DNA of 64,000 nt from NCBI GenBank assembly GCA_963848175.1, contig CAWKCO010000003.1, positions 186,001-250,000 of the forward strand, given 5' to 3'. A program made the translations under genes and the position numbers. This DNA is from JAMZMI01 sp963848175 (lineage in GTDB: Bacteria > Bacteroidota > Bacteroidia > Cytophagales > Cyclobacteriaceae). Positions 37,293 through 48,030 of the stretch are shown piece by piece. Under the pieces are notes generated by a model that was given only the letters and a program-made list of their open reading frames with translations, ran no database searches and was not told where the DNA came from. How positions within the stretch are numbered: position 1 is the first letter of the stretch; every line of letters starts with the position of its first letter.

Positions 37293-39594
37293 ATGACCAT
37301 CCGAAAGAAGATGATGCTTTATATTCTAAGTATTACCTTCTTCTGCTTTTTAATCATTTTCGGCTACATCAGCTACTTTACATTGAGTAAGGCGATTGAG
37401 CAAGCTGAAATTCTTACCTCGGTGCGTGCAGAAAAGCTTTCAGAGCAGATGCTGACGAGGTTAGGACATACCGAGGCGCTCTTGAAAGCATCCGAACTGA
37501 GCCTGCGCAATACCACTGAATCCAACCAAGCAGAGGAGCTATTGCAAAATTTGATGCAGATGGACGAATCCATTGCCTATCTATCTTTCTCTAACAATAT
37601 AGGCGAAGGGAATATTTCTGTGAATCAAGGTGCTCAACCGAGTGGTGGTGCAGGTGGGAGTAAGGATTTATACCAGATGTCTATTAACAATGGTGCTGCT
37701 ACATTATACGGTACAGTTTCACTGAAAGTCCTTTTCGATAATTTGAAAGCGGAGTTGGATAGTGTAGATGTTTTGTTTTTGGCCAATGCCAATGGTGAAA
37801 TTCTTGATCGGTACTCCGATATAAATGATCTAGAAGGACTAGATGCTGATGCTGATCTTAAAAATATTATTCAAGAATCAGCAAAGCTCAATCAAAGTAA
37901 ATCTTTAAAGTTTAAATTAGGAGAAGATCAGCGCCCAATTTTATCAGCCATTCAACCCGTCAAAATTCAGGGACAAAATGATTTTCTGGTGATAGGCTTA
38001 GGCCTTCCTAGGAGAGTGGTTATTGCTTCGTTTTATGATGAGTTTGTTGTCAATGTAATAGTTGCTTTGTTGTCACTTTCTTTGATGGCGGGTGCTATCT
38101 TTATTGTGGCTCGGGGTATCGCTAGGCCCATTGCAAACGCAAGTAGCGTGCTTCAATCATTGGCAAAAGGAGAACTTAATTCGTCGGTAGAATTTGTGGA
38201 TGCAGGTAACACTGAGATGAATGAAATGTCATTGGCACTAAAGTCCTTAAGAGAAGATTTAAGTACAAAAGCTTCTTTCGCTCAACAAATAGGAACGGGT
38301 AATCTCAAAACTGATTTTGCTGTTTCTGGTGAACAGGACATTTTAGGAAAATCCCTATTGACAATGCGAGATAATCTACAATCTTCATTGGCGCAGACCA
38401 ACGCTGTGGTACGTGAAGCAGGAGAACAAGGAAGATTAGCTGCGAGGGTAGAGACAGAAGGCAAAAGTGGAGTGTGGTTTGATTTGGCAGATTCGGTAAA
38501 TCATTTACTGGAGTCTTTGCATGCGCCTTTTATGTCAATCAATGAGGTGGTGAATGGAATAGCAGAAGGAGACCTCACTCAGCGTTTTGATGGCGATTTG
38601 CAAGGAGATATTCTTGAAATGGCTCAAAATTTCAACAAGGCCTTGGATGAATTAGAAGCTGTGCTCAAAGGAGTCGTATCTCATGCCAATGAAATTGGCG
38701 ATTCTGTAAATGAAATGCTAGCTGCGAGTGAGGAAATCAACGTTAATACTGGCGAAATAGCATCTTCTATTTCTGAAATGAGCAGGGGAGCCCAAAATCA
38801 GGTGGTGAAAGTAGATGAATCATCTAGATTGATAGAGGCTATTTTAAAATCTGCAAATGAAATGGGCTTTCAATCAGAAACCATCAACAAGGCAGCTCAA
38901 CGCAGTACGGATAGTAGCGAGCAAGGGCTTAAGATGATCAAGAAGGTTGGCTTTAGTATGAAAGATATCACAGCTTTCTCTGAGGATACCAATAAATCAA
39001 TCACAATTCTCATTGAGCGTTCCAAAGAGATGTCTCGTGTCTTGAGTATCATCACAGAAATAGCCGCACAAACAAATCTTTTGGCACTGAATGCGGCTAT
39101 TGAAGCAGCTCAAGCGGGAGACGCAGGTCGTGGATTTGCTGTAGTGGCCGAGGAGATTAGAAAACTTGCCGAAGGGTCAAGAAAATCTGTGAAGGAGATC
39201 GAAGGCTTAATAGGAGATGTGCAAAGGGATTCACAAGAGGCGTCACAGATGCTTTCTATCATGACTACCAGTATTCAAGGAGGAGAGGAAGCTTCCAGAG
39301 ATGCATCATCGGCGTTCGCTGAAATAGCACAGTCCACAGCTGAAACATTGAAATTGGCGGAAGGGTATTCTGAATGCGACCAAGACACAGATGGATGACA
39401 TTAGTAATGTAGTAGGCATTACAGAAAGTGTGGTTGTCATCGCAGAAGAAACAGCAGCGGGTACAGAGCAGATTGCAAGTAGTGCGTCTGAATTGTCCTC
39501 AGGTATGGCCAATTATACTCAAAAGTCCTACGGTGTGTCAGAAGTAGCCATAGAACTGAAGAGAAGGGTTGGTAAGTTTAAATTAAAGTCGTAG
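37293..39594 (+). CDS. Methyl-accepting chemotaxis protein, one-base frameshift near 3' end
   Basis: ATG at 37293 begins just before the first membrane helix (MLYILSITFFCFLIIFGYI); GTG 37275 is possible. Periplasmic sensor of about 220 residues, second helix near residue 255-278, HAMP (RPIANASSVLQSLAKGEL), a second HAMP-like unit (GIAEGDLTQRF) and the signalling hairpin with NLLALNAAIEAAQAGDAGRGFAVVAEEIRKLAE-type tip. The frame ends early at 39398, while another frame from 39391 carries the expected SVVVIAEETAAGTEQIASSA tail; an extra G in GGG near 39361 explains it, by comparison with the receptor at 40526. Receptor for an unknown signal. Confidence 0.88.
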
Positions 39595-39925
39595 CGAAAT
39601 TTTGATTTTAGTTGAAAACAAAAAAAGTCCGATCAGCGGAAATATTACTTGATCACAAACATCTTTGAATGACAAGAGCTATTAATTACCAAACTTTGAA
39701 AGCGTTTAATTAGAAGAAAGCAATGCGGAATACATATAGATTCTAGAACCTTTCCATTAGGAGATATTATCTAAATTGAATTTGGCTCATTAATTGTAAT
39801 AGGTATGGTTGATTAAATGAAAGTTGTTAATTTCACCAGGTTGTTCTTTAAAGCGCGATCATCCTGACGTATTTTCAATAGAATTAAATTTTTCACTCCG
39901 GCTTTTAAGTATAAATTGATTTAAA
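39595..39925. other. Non-coding gap, 331 bases
   Basis: AT-rich, without a recognisable ORF, terminator or repeat. Confidence 0.4.
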
Positions 39926-40480
39926 ATGAAAAATATTAAAACATACCCAGCAAGAAATCCAAGACAATGGAGAGCAAGTATTTTAGGGCTCGTATTTGTT
40001 TGTTTAATAGGAGTAAGTGTGAGTGCGCTTTCTCAAACATTTGACCCAAGATTCCAATCTGTGTTTATTTATGGTATTGCACAAAAAGTGGATTGGGGAA
40101 GCTCTTCTAATACTTTTCGTATTGCTATTATAGGTAAAAATCAACCATTGGTTGAGGCATTGAACAAACTGGCAGAATCAAAGAAAATTGATAATCGAAG
40201 TATCCGAATAGAAGAGTTGAGCTCAGCAAGCGGAACACTTAGTCAAGATATTGTTTTTGTGACCGATGCAAGTAAAGGTCAGTTGGCCACCTGTCTGGGA
40301 AATGTGAGTAAAAACACATTAGTCATCACTGAGTTTGATGGAGCAGTGAATAAGGGTTCTCATTTGAATTTTATTTCAAAGGGAAACAAAATAGCATTTG
40401 AGTTGAATAAAACTGCGATTAATGGCACAAATCTCAAAGTGAAAGATGATTTAATTAGCCTAGCGTCTTCAATCAATTAA
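39926..40480 (+). CDS. YfiR-family periplasmic protein (DUF4154)
   Basis: 184 residues; signal peptide after a basic N-terminus (ILGLVFVCLIGVSVSALSQ). Mature region shows the YfiR pattern: FIYGIAQKVDW near the start, FRIAIIGKNQPLVEAL, and C-terminal GSHLNFISKGNKIAFELN. YfiR in Pseudomonas represses the diguanylate cyclase YfiN from the periplasm; no cyclase is here. It lies between two chemoreceptors, 45 bases before the second, so it may feed a periplasmic signal to them. Confidence 0.78.
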   Translation: MKNIKTYPARNPRQWRASILGLVFVCLIGVSVSALSQTFDPRFQSVFIYGIAQKVDWGSSSNTFRIAIIGKNQPLVEALNKLAESKKIDNRSIRIEELSSASGTLSQDIVFVTDASKGQLATCLGNVSKNTLVITEFDGAVNKGSHLNFISKGNKIAFELNKTAINGTNLKVKDDLISLASSIN

Positions 40481-40525
40481 TATAATACAGACTTGATAGA
40501 AGTCTTGAAAAGATCAAATCACGCC

Positions 40526-42664
40526 ATGAAAAAGATCAAATTCTTCAAAAGATTTAATATAGGAAAAAAGATAGCTCTTGGAAACGCAGTTGTTATTATT
40601 CTGATTTCGATCAGTGGGTTTTACAGCTTGTGGACATTGCGCCAAAGTAGAAAGATAGATACCCAAATCACTGAGGGATATTATCCTCTTATAAGCAGCC
40701 TTGAGGAGTTTGATAAAGTAACAGAGTCCACTCGAAATCTTGCAACAAATTGGCTATACCTACCTAATGAGCAGGATAAAGCGGATTTGATTACAATTCG
40801 TGAGACTGGATTTTCCAAAGTAGAGAAAGACATTAGTCTACTCATGGAGCAATGGCCTACCATCAATTTTGATAGTATCAATTATTTTATTGATAAGTAC
40901 AAAGAGACAGTGCCTTTTCAGGATCAGTTGATGGCCCAACTGAATACCAGAGAAGCCTATGATGATGAATTTCTTCTTTTCGAACTTATACCGCTACTGG
41001 ACAATGATATTGTCAGCACATTAGACGAAGTGAATGTTGGGCTTTCAGGAGAAATAGTACGTCTGAAGAAACAATCTCGCACTCTCGTTGAGAAGAAGTA
41101 CGCTTCTTTTGACTCAGTGGAAATGGTGCTTATTTTATTTACGCTGTTGGCTGTGGCTATCGGTGCAGTTTCCTCTTTCTTATCAACTAAAGCAGTGACC
41201 AAGCCAGTAAATGAGGTGAACGGTCTCATTAAAAGAATGGGTGATGGCGAGTTGCCAGAATTGGACATCAAAATCACCAATGATGAAATTGGTGACATGA
41301 TCAAGTCACTTATGAACTTGCGGAAGGGTTTGTCCAAGACTTCCATTTTTGCATCGGAAATTGGGAAAGGAAACTTAGAGGCTGAATATAGTCAGCTCAG
41401 TGACAAAGATGTACTAGGACAGTCTCTGCTCGTCATGAGGGATAACTTGAACAACGTAATTAACGAAACAAACTTGGTCGTAAGGTCGGCTAAGAATGAA
41501 GGAAACTTGAGTGCAAGGATTGATACAGAGGACAAAGACGGAGCATGGAGTGATTTGAGCGAATCCATCAATGATCTATTGGCTTCAATAGCGGATCCAG
41601 TTATGGCTGTTAATCAGATTGTGAGTGCCATGGCTGAGGGAGACCTCACTGTAAGGTATACTGCTGAGGCAAAAGGAGATATTTATATTTTGACGTCAGG
41701 GCTAAACCAAGCACTAGACAATTTGAATGTGCTACTTGCTCAAATTACAGCAATGGCAAGTACCATAGAAGAATCGTCAACTGAAATGTTGAGTACAGGT
41801 GAGGAGATGAACACCAATTCGCGTGAGATAGCAAGCTCAATAGCCCAAATGAGCAATGGAGCTCAAACCCAAGTGTCCAAGGTAGATGAATCATCTTCAC
41901 TTGTCGAAAGCATTTTGGTGAACTCTCGGGATATGGGTGAAAAGAGTGAAGCGATCAATATTGCAGCCAAGCAAGGAGTTGAAAATAGTGAGCGAGGCAC
42001 TAAGATGTCTAAAAATGTTGTGGACAGCATCAGTGAGATAATGAAATATTCGCATCAAACCAATGAGTCCATGCGCGTGCTTACTGAGCGTTCAAAAGAA
42101 ATAGCGCGTGTACTTAGTATGATTACGGATATAGCTGCACAAACGAATTTGTTGGCATTGAATGCAGCGATTGAAGCAGCACAAGCCGGCGATGCAGGTC
42201 GTGGTTTTGCTGTTGTAGCTGAAGAAATCAGAAAGCTAGCTGAGGATTCAAGAACTTCTGCTCGAGAAATTGAAAAGCTCATCACTGATGTTCAGAAAGA
42301 TACTTTGGAGGCAGCTCAGGTGATCGAAACGATGAATTCGAATGTAAAGGTAGGTGTGGATGCATCCAATGAAGCATCGGTAGTATTTCAGCAAATGTCG
42401 CAATCATCCAATCAGACGTTGAATTATTCTGAAGAGATACTAAAATCAACCAAGGCTCAGGGCCAAAGCATTTCCAGTGTAGTAACTATTACGGAATCTG
42501 TGGTGGTTATTGCTGAGCAGACAGCAGCAGGAACCGAGGAGGTTGCCAGCTCTGCTACGGAGCTTTCCGCAGGTATGGAGAGTTATATGCAGAAATCCGA
42601 GCGATTGAATGAAATAGCTCAGGAGCTGAAACAAGGCGTGAGCAAATTTAAACTATTAGGTTAA
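40526..42664 (+). CDS. Methyl-accepting chemotaxis protein with 4-helix-bundle sensor
   Basis: 712 residues from ATG 40526 (a TTG at 40493 is also in frame). TM1 about residues 15-36 (IALGNAVVIILISISGFYSLW), a helical 4HB-type sensor of about 160 residues, TM2 near 205-225, HAMP (VNEVNGLIKRMGDGELP), a second HAMP-like unit (AMAEGDLTVRY) and the signalling hairpin with tip NLLALNAAIEAAQAGDAGRG. Closely similar to the receptor at 37293 in its cytoplasmic part; the sensor halves differ. Complete and unbroken. Confidence 0.93.
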   Translation: MKKIKFFKRFNIGKKIALGNAVVIILISISGFYSLWTLRQSRKIDTQITEGYYPLISSLEEFDKVTESTRNLATNWLYLPNEQDKADLITIRETGFSKVEKDISLLMEQWPTINFDSINYFIDKYKETVPFQDQLMAQLNTREAYDDEFLLFELIPLLDNDIVSTLDEVNVGLSGEIVRLKKQSRTLVEKKYASFDSVEMVLILFTLLAVAIGAVSSFLSTKAVTKPVNEVNGLIKRMGDGELPELDIKITNDEIGDMIKSLMNLRKGLSKTSIFASEIGKGNLEAEYSQLSDKDVLGQSLLVMRDNLNNVINETNLVVRSAKNEGNLSARIDTEDKDGAWSDLSESINDLLASIADPVMAVNQIVSAMAEGDLTVRYTAEAKGDIYILTSGLNQALDNLNVLLAQITAMASTIEESSTEMLSTGEEMNTNSREIASSIAQMSNGAQTQVSKVDESSSLVESILVNSRDMGEKSEAINIAAKQGVENSERGTKMSKNVVDSISEIMKYSHQTNESMRVLTERSKEIARVLSMITDIAAQTNLLALNAAIEAAQAGDAGRGFAVVAEEIRKLAEDSRTSAREIEKLITDVQKDTLEAAQVIETMNSNVKVGVDASNEASVVFQQMSQSSNQTLNYSEEILKSTKAQGQSISSVVTITESVVVIAEQTAAGTEEVASSATELSAGMESYMQKSERLNEIAQELKQGVSKFKLLG

Positions 42665-42788
42665 TTGTGAATCCCGATCGATTGAAATGTGCGGTGGGTG
42701 TAAATCTTTATATATTTATGCTTAAAACAGACTTTAGCATTTCATCTAATCAAGGATAAAAGGGCTGAACTAAAAACTCTTCAAAGAC

Positions 42789-43403
42789 ATGGCACTAGGT
42801 AATAATTTGAAAAATACATCAGGTTCTCAGGACGATAGCCCTAAGGAAGCGGAGGATGCTGGTGCTATTGAGGAAATGACCACTCTAGGAGCACAGGGAA
42901 GTTGGGTAGATGCTGCAGAGCTTTCTCAGTTGAATGCTCAAGTGAAAAAAGAAACGAAGGTAGATAAGCGAGTGACTTTGGTGGCCTTTCCGATTGGAAA
43001 GGAGCAGTATTCACTTTCTATCGAACGAGTTAAAGAAGTAGTTAGAATACCTAAAATCACTAAAATATCACAGACTCCAGATTTTGTGCTTGGAGTTGGT
43101 AACGTGCGGGGAGAGGTTATTTGTATTATTGATATTGAAAAAAAACTCTACCCAAAACGTAAAGAAACCTTGATCAGCGAAGATGGCTTTGTTGTTATTG
43201 TGAAAGATGAGGATATCAAAGCCGGATTTTATGTCAATAAAATTCCCAGTACCATTTTGATAAATGAGTCGCAAATAGATACAGAATCCGCATTGGTTAC
43301 GAACGTTTCTCAGGACGATGCTTATTTTCATGGTATCGTCAAGCGAAAGGAAGATATGATCATTGTGCTGGATATTATAAAGATGCTGGAGCAGTCAATT
43401 TAA
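42789..43403 (+). CDS. cheW: Chemotaxis coupling protein
   Basis: 204 residues. N-terminal 55 residues acidic and probably disordered; residues 60-200 form a CheW domain (LVAFPIGKEQYSLSIERVKEVVR, VLGVGNVRGEVICIIDIEKKL). Links receptors to a CheA kinase, none of which is in the window. Placed 124 bases after the receptor and followed by a terminator, so it may be co-transcribed. In gliding Bacteroidota such receptors and CheW may act on gliding or gene regulation. Confidence 0.92.
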   Translation: MALGNNLKNTSGSQDDSPKEAEDAGAIEEMTTLGAQGSWVDAAELSQLNAQVKKETKVDKRVTLVAFPIGKEQYSLSIERVKEVVRIPKITKISQTPDFVLGVGNVRGEVICIIDIEKKLYPKRKETLISEDGFVVIVKDEDIKAGFYVNKIPSTILINESQIDTESALVTNVSQDDAYFHGIVKRKEDMIIVLDIIKMLEQSI

Positions 43404-43435
43404 GATTTTCTATGACTAACCATACATAAAATTTG

Positions 43436-43457
43436 AAAGCCCCGTTGGGGCTTTTTT
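43436..43457 (+). terminator. Rho-independent terminator after cheW
   Basis: AAAGCCCC/GGGGCTTT stem with a GTT loop and a run of six T. Confidence 0.9.
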
Positions 43458-43706
43458 CATGACTTAGAATTATTATATAAAGTCCATTTGATAATTACAC
43501 AAACATTGGCTGTTTGCTGCTTATTATCAGATAGTTATAAAAATTTCTCGTGTAAAAGGCTCATAGCCTCTATGTAAATCAACTTAGATTTTTTTTTAAG
43601 TAGTTATAGGCGCTATACCTTACAAATACCCTTGTCTATCGAAAATTAAAAGGCTTCTTGGTTGCGTTTTCTTAATTTCATATTAAGATTTTTAAGTAAG
43701 AGAGTT

Positions 43707-43886
43707 ATGAAACGAAATAAGCTAAAAGTATCGCAAGAGATGTTGTTGTTCGCAAGAATAGATGTGTATCCAAATATCGCAGATAAATATGCAACCCCAC
43801 TGGGAGCACTAAAAAGCAACGCTACTGAAATGGAAAAGCTCAATTTTAAGTTGGATCGCTTATTTACTGTAGTGCATTGCAATTAA
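43707..43886 (+). CDS. Small hypothetical protein
   Basis: 59 residues from ATG 43707 (a TTG at 43662 would add 15). Composition is unremarkable, no membrane helix, no recognised motif: MKRNKLKVSQEMLLFARIDV start. Convergent to the desaturase gene. Could be a chance ORF; the 43404-43706 gap upstream contains only the cheW terminator. Confidence 0.35.
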   Translation: MKRNKLKVSQEMLLFARIDVYPNIADKYATPLGALKSNATEMEKLNFKLDRLFTVVHCN

Positions 43887-43895
43887 ATTTTGGCA

Positions 43896-43926
43896 CAAAA
43901 AAACCAAACACTTTCAAGTGTTTGGT
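43896..43926 (-). terminator. Terminator of the desaturase gene
   Basis: 11-bp stem ACCAAACACTT (43903-43913) with AAGTGTTTGGT (43916-43926); the A7 run on its left is a T-run for minus-strand transcripts. Confidence 0.85.
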
Positions 43927-43957
43927 CGGTAAGGTGTCTCTAGACTAGTTGCTAATG

Positions 43958-45080
43958 TTATGCAGCTGCGAATTTTTTCTTTTTATCATATTCCCCAGTT
44001 CCCAATTCATTGAGTAATGTGAAGTGGCTACCCAGCGCTTTAAGAAAAGTGCTATGATGATAATACGGCACATTGAATTCCTCCGCTGTTTGTTTCACGA
44101 TAGCCGAAATGTCTTTGTAGTGAACATGGCAGATATTTGGGAATAGGTGATGCTCGATTTGATAATTTAGTCCACCAATAAACCATGAAAATGCACCACT
44201 ACCATTTGCAAAATTGGCGGTGGTTTTCATTTGGTGAATAGCCCAGTTGTTTTCTACACTTCCTGATTGATCAGGCACAAAAAATTCAGTCTCTTCAATT
44301 ACGTGTGCTGGTTGGAAAATCAACGCAAGAAACAATCCGCAGATGAAGTGCATTAAAAAGAATCCAGACATGATCTGCCACCAAGGAAGGTCTATGGTCA
44401 ACAATGGTAGAGCGATAAATAAAGCCACATACCAAATTTTGTGAAAGATGATCTCTGCCATTGCTTTTCTCACGGTTAGCCCTTGTCCAGCAAGTAGGTT
44501 TTTTTCTTTGTACCTAAGCAATTGTTGAAAGTCTTTTGCTACCAACCAATAGATAGTCATCAATCCGTATAAGAAAGGAGCATAAAACGCTTGAAAACGA
44601 TAACCGCTTTTTAGTGGTTGATTCGGAGAAAAGCGCATAATACCTTTATCTATATCTTCATCAAACTCGTGCACATTCGTAAAAGAATGGTGAAGCACAT
44701 TGTGCTGGATTTTCCAGTTGTTGTGATATCCTCCAGTAAAATTCACTAAAAACCCAAGTGCGTTATTCACATATTTGTTTTTAGAATAAGAACCGTGGTT
44801 GGCATCATGCATGATGGATAGCCCAATACCAGACATTCCAAGACCCATAAGCGCCCACATTATCAAGATTCCCGCCAATGAGCTAACTACTGCCCGAAAC
44901 CATCAAGGCTAATGGAATAAAATATAGAGAGATCATGAAAATCGTTTTGATTTTCATTTCGAGATTAGCGTTTTGAGATATTTTTTTATCCTTAAAGTGC
45001 TTGTTTACTCTTCGTCTTAATTCGGGGAAAAACTCTGGTTGATGTGCGGTATTAAATTTTACTACTGATGGTGTACTCAT
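43958..45080 (-). pseudogene. Fatty acid (acyl-CoA/acyl-lipid) desaturase, one-base frameshift
   Basis: Membrane di-iron desaturase of about 370 residues after correction. The three histidine boxes are clear: HDANHG, HNVLHHSF, and QIEHHLFP near the C-terminus, plus several membrane helices. This is the front-end/linoleoyl-CoA-like group. The N-terminal 65 residues (MSTPSVVKFN ... ALMVSG) end at a stop near 44883, and the next frame continues SSLAGILIMWALMGLG; removing one A near 44893 restores VSGVVSSLAGILIMW. Introduces a double bond in membrane fatty acids. Probably functional in the real genome. Confidence 0.88.
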
Positions 45081-45363
45081 ACTTATTAATATTTGAACTT
45101 ACAAGATACTTCCAAATCGCTTGCAAATAGGTTTTTGGGCAAAATATAATACGCTCAAAATTTTGAATCCTGCTACTGAAAGTGCTCAAAAAATGGATTG
45201 TGCACAAAAGTAGACACTTTCTGACTCGTGATAATAGCGATTTTCAAGGTGAAGTCTAATGTCCAATCCAAAGCCTTTTAATTTGTATAGCGGCGTCATT
45301 ATTTGAATATGGAGATGAAGAAATTGTCTTAAGGCGAAAAGGGTAGTAAATTTTCGTTTAAGT

Positions 45364-45395
45364 TTTGGAAACACGGTAATCTCGATTTACGTTTG
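45364..45395 (+). promoter_or_regulatory. Bacteroidota-type promoter
   Basis: TTTG at 45364-45367 and TACGTTTG at 45388-45395, a match to TTTG-N19/20-TAnnTTTG. It would start transcription around 45400, just before the riboswitch. Confidence 0.7.
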
Positions 45396-45416
45396 CAGTC
45401 TCAAATCGATTGTATT

Positions 45417-45510
45417 CGATTTATAAAGAAGTGCTGAGAGACAGGCTCCATGAAGCACTAGCAACCTTCGACCTCTGGCGAAAAGGTGCTAATACCTGAA
45501 TGATAAATTG
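45417..45510 (+). ncRNA. SAM riboswitch (S-box type)
   Basis: Core pattern of SAM-I aptamers: GAGAGACAGGC...CATGAAGC...GCAACC...GGTGCTAATACCTG, closed by a basal helix CGATTTAT (45417-45424) with ATAAATTG (45503-45510). It lies about 220 bases ahead of metY-metX, as expected for control of methionine synthesis by SAM. A GGTGAAT/ATTCACC hairpin at 45662-45680 followed by TTTCT may belong to the expression platform. Assignment rests on sequence pattern, not on a covariance search. Confidence 0.85.
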
Positions 45511-45733
45511 AAATAATATGAAAATCAGAAACCAAAGACAGGCTCATAGCAGCCAATCCGATCCCGTTATTCTCTTCTATCAGGTGATATCCAATGATGG
45601 ATTTTGTATGCGTCAGCTTTAATCAAATCTGACCCATTCTGGATTTTGTGGTCACCTAAGTGGTGAATTACGCATTCACCTTTCTACAATCCACTTCATT
45701 TCATTTTTTATTAAATATTAAACCCCAAATACA

Positions 45734-47062
45734 ATGTCACAAGATTTAAGATTTGAAACACTACAAATACATGCTGGTCAGGAAGTAGATGAGACTACAC
45801 GTTCGAGAGCAGTGCCTATATATCAAACCACTTCATTCACCTTCAAGAACTCGGAGCATGGAGCCAACTTGTTTGGTTTGAAGGAGTTTGGCAACATCTA
45901 TACTAGGATCATGAATCCAACTACAGATGTTTTTGAAAAGCGTATCGCGGCACTTGAAGGTGGTGTGGCGGCAGTAGCGGTTGGCTCTGGGCAAGCAGCT
46001 CAGTTTATTGCGCTAAACAATATTTTGGAGGCCGGAGACAATTTTGTATCTACTCAGTTTTTATATGGAGGGTCATACAATCAGTTCAAAGTTGCCTTTA
46101 AGCGATTAGGAATTGAAGCTCGGTTTGCTGAAACGGATAGTCCTGCAGATTTTGAAAAGCTGATTGACGAAAAAACCAAGGCCCTTTACCTTGAAACTAT
46201 CGGTAATCCAGGGTTCAATATTCCAGATTTTGAAGCGATCGCGGCAGTAGCCAAGAAGCATGATATTCCACTCATAGTGGACAACACCTTTGGTGCTGGT
46301 GGATACTTGTTTCAGCCATTGAAGCATGGAGCGTCCGTCGTTACCGAATCAGCAACTAAGTGGATAGGTGGACATGGTACTTCTATTGGAGGAGTGATTG
46401 TGGATGGAGGTAACTTCAACTGGGGTAATGGCAAGTTTCCAGCTTTTTCTCAGCCATCTGAAGGATATCACGGATTGGTTTTCTGGGATGTATTTGGTGA
46501 AGGCAATCCATTGGGACTTCCAAACATCGCTTTTGCGATTCGTGCGAGAGTGGAAGGTTTGAGAGATTTCGGCCCAGCACTGAGTCCGTTCAACTCTTTT
46601 CAACTGATTCAAGGTCTGGAGACTTTGTCTCTGAGAGTGCAACGCACGGTGGACAATGCTTTGGAACTGGCACGCTGGTTTGAGGCGCACCCGCAAGTGG
46701 AGAAAGTGAATTATCCAGGGTTGGAAAGCAGCAAGTATCATGGTCTGGCCAAGAAATATTTGAAACACGGTTTTGGCGGAGTTTTTTCTTTTGTCCTAAA
46801 AGGAGAAAAAGAACAAGCCACTCAATTTGTAGATAGCCTTCAGCTGGTGAGTCATCTTGCCAATGTTGGGGATGCTAAAACCTTGATCATTCAACCTTCG
46901 GCAACTACGCATCAGCAACTTTCTGATAGTGAGCAGTTGGCCGCTGGCGTTCTTCCGAACTTGCTTCGAGTATCGGCGGGTATAGAGCACATAGAAGATA
47001 TAAAAGCAGATTTTAAACAAGCATTTGAAAAAACATATGCAAACAGTGGAAACAAGTCCTAA
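45734..47062 (+). CDS. metY: O-acetylhomoserine sulfhydrylase (aminocarboxypropyltransferase)
   Basis: 442 residues, typical for MetY. PLP-dependent Cys/Met-metabolism enzyme: FETLQIHAGQEVDE start, YTRIMNPT, IVDNTFG, PLP lysine in SATKWIGGHG, and C-terminal HLANVGDAKTLIIQPSATTH. Makes homocysteine from O-acetylhomoserine and sulfide. First gene downstream of the SAM riboswitch and overlaps metX by 26 bases, which makes its substrate. Confidence 0.95.
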   Translation: MSQDLRFETLQIHAGQEVDETTRSRAVPIYQTTSFTFKNSEHGANLFGLKEFGNIYTRIMNPTTDVFEKRIAALEGGVAAVAVGSGQAAQFIALNNILEAGDNFVSTQFLYGGSYNQFKVAFKRLGIEARFAETDSPADFEKLIDEKTKALYLETIGNPGFNIPDFEAIAAVAKKHDIPLIVDNTFGAGGYLFQPLKHGASVVTESATKWIGGHGTSIGGVIVDGGNFNWGNGKFPAFSQPSEGYHGLVFWDVFGEGNPLGLPNIAFAIRARVEGLRDFGPALSPFNSFQLIQGLETLSLRVQRTVDNALELARWFEAHPQVEKVNYPGLESSKYHGLAKKYLKHGFGGVFSFVLKGEKEQATQFVDSLQLVSHLANVGDAKTLIIQPSATTHQQLSDSEQLAAGVLPNLLRVSAGIEHIEDIKADFKQAFEKTYANSGNKS

Positions 47063-48027
47063 GACTGAAACGCCAAAATCGTTACAGTTGAAAGTGGAAA
47101 AACCATTATTTCTGGAGTGTGGAGACACGCTCCAGAATGTGAAAATCAGGTATACTACTTTTGGAAAGCTTAATAAAACCAAAACCAATGTGGTTTGGGT
47201 ATTTCATGCGCTAACGGCCAATAGCAACCCAATGGAATGGTGGCCAGGAGTAGTGGGTGAAGGAGAGGTGATCAATCCAAAGGATCATTTTATTGTATGT
47301 GCCAATATGCTTGGTTCGTGCTATGGAACTACTGGGCCAAAAGCCCCAGGTTTCCCTCTTGTGACCGTAAAAGATATGGTGAAACTTCATCAAATTCTGA
47401 TCAAGCATTTGGGTGTGGAGAAAATTCACTTAGGCATTGGAGGGTCTATGGGTGGGCAGCAGTTGCTTGAGTGGGCGGTGCAGGAGCCAACGCTTTTTGA
47501 GTATATCGTGCCAATGGCGGCCAATGCATATCATTCTCCATGGGGCATAGCTTTCAACGAAGCACAACGTATGGCTTTAGAGAATATCGATCCATCCAAA
47601 GGCTTGGAAGCTGCTAGAGCTATAGCCATGCTTTCTTATAGACACTACAATACTTACCAGAAAACACAGGAAGATGTAGATCAGCGCTGGGATTCGTTTT
47701 CGGCGGCTTCCTATCAAAAGTATCAGGGAGAGAAGCTACGCAAGCGTTTTTCTACCGATAGTTACTATACGCTCACCAAAGCAATGGATAGTCATCATGT
47801 TGGTAGACATTTTGGTTCGGCAGAGGCAGCTTTGAAACGCATCAAGTCCAAGGCGCTGGTGATAGGAATAGATACGGATATTTTGTTTCCACCACATGAG
47901 CAGGCTTTTATTGCTCAAGCACATACCAGGAGCCAGATTTGAGGAAATACCTTCAGATTTTGGTCATGATGGTTTTCTGACCGAAGCAGCGCCAATCAGT
48001 GCTATGTTGAAAGAATTTTTGAAATAG
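47037..48027 (+). CDS. metX: Homoserine O-acetyltransferase, one-base frameshift near 3' end
   Basis: Alpha/beta-hydrolase that acetylates homoserine. ATG 47037 used (TTG 47025 is in frame). Nucleophile Ser in GIGGSMGGQQ, Asp in GIDTDILFPP. The first frame stops at 47942 after IAQAHTRSQI; another frame reads IPGARFEEIPSDFGHDGFLTEAAPIS to the stop at 48025-48027. The catalytic His is in that second part (FGHDGF), so an extra base near 47922 would kill the enzyme. In an otherwise intact SAM-controlled operon, sequence error is most likely. Confidence 0.9.
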
Positions 48028-48030
48028 AAA

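Noticed and set aside
45186..45374. 62-residue minus-strand ORF upstream of the riboswitch
   Set aside because: No signal, motif or spacing to support a gene; overlaps the promoter element.
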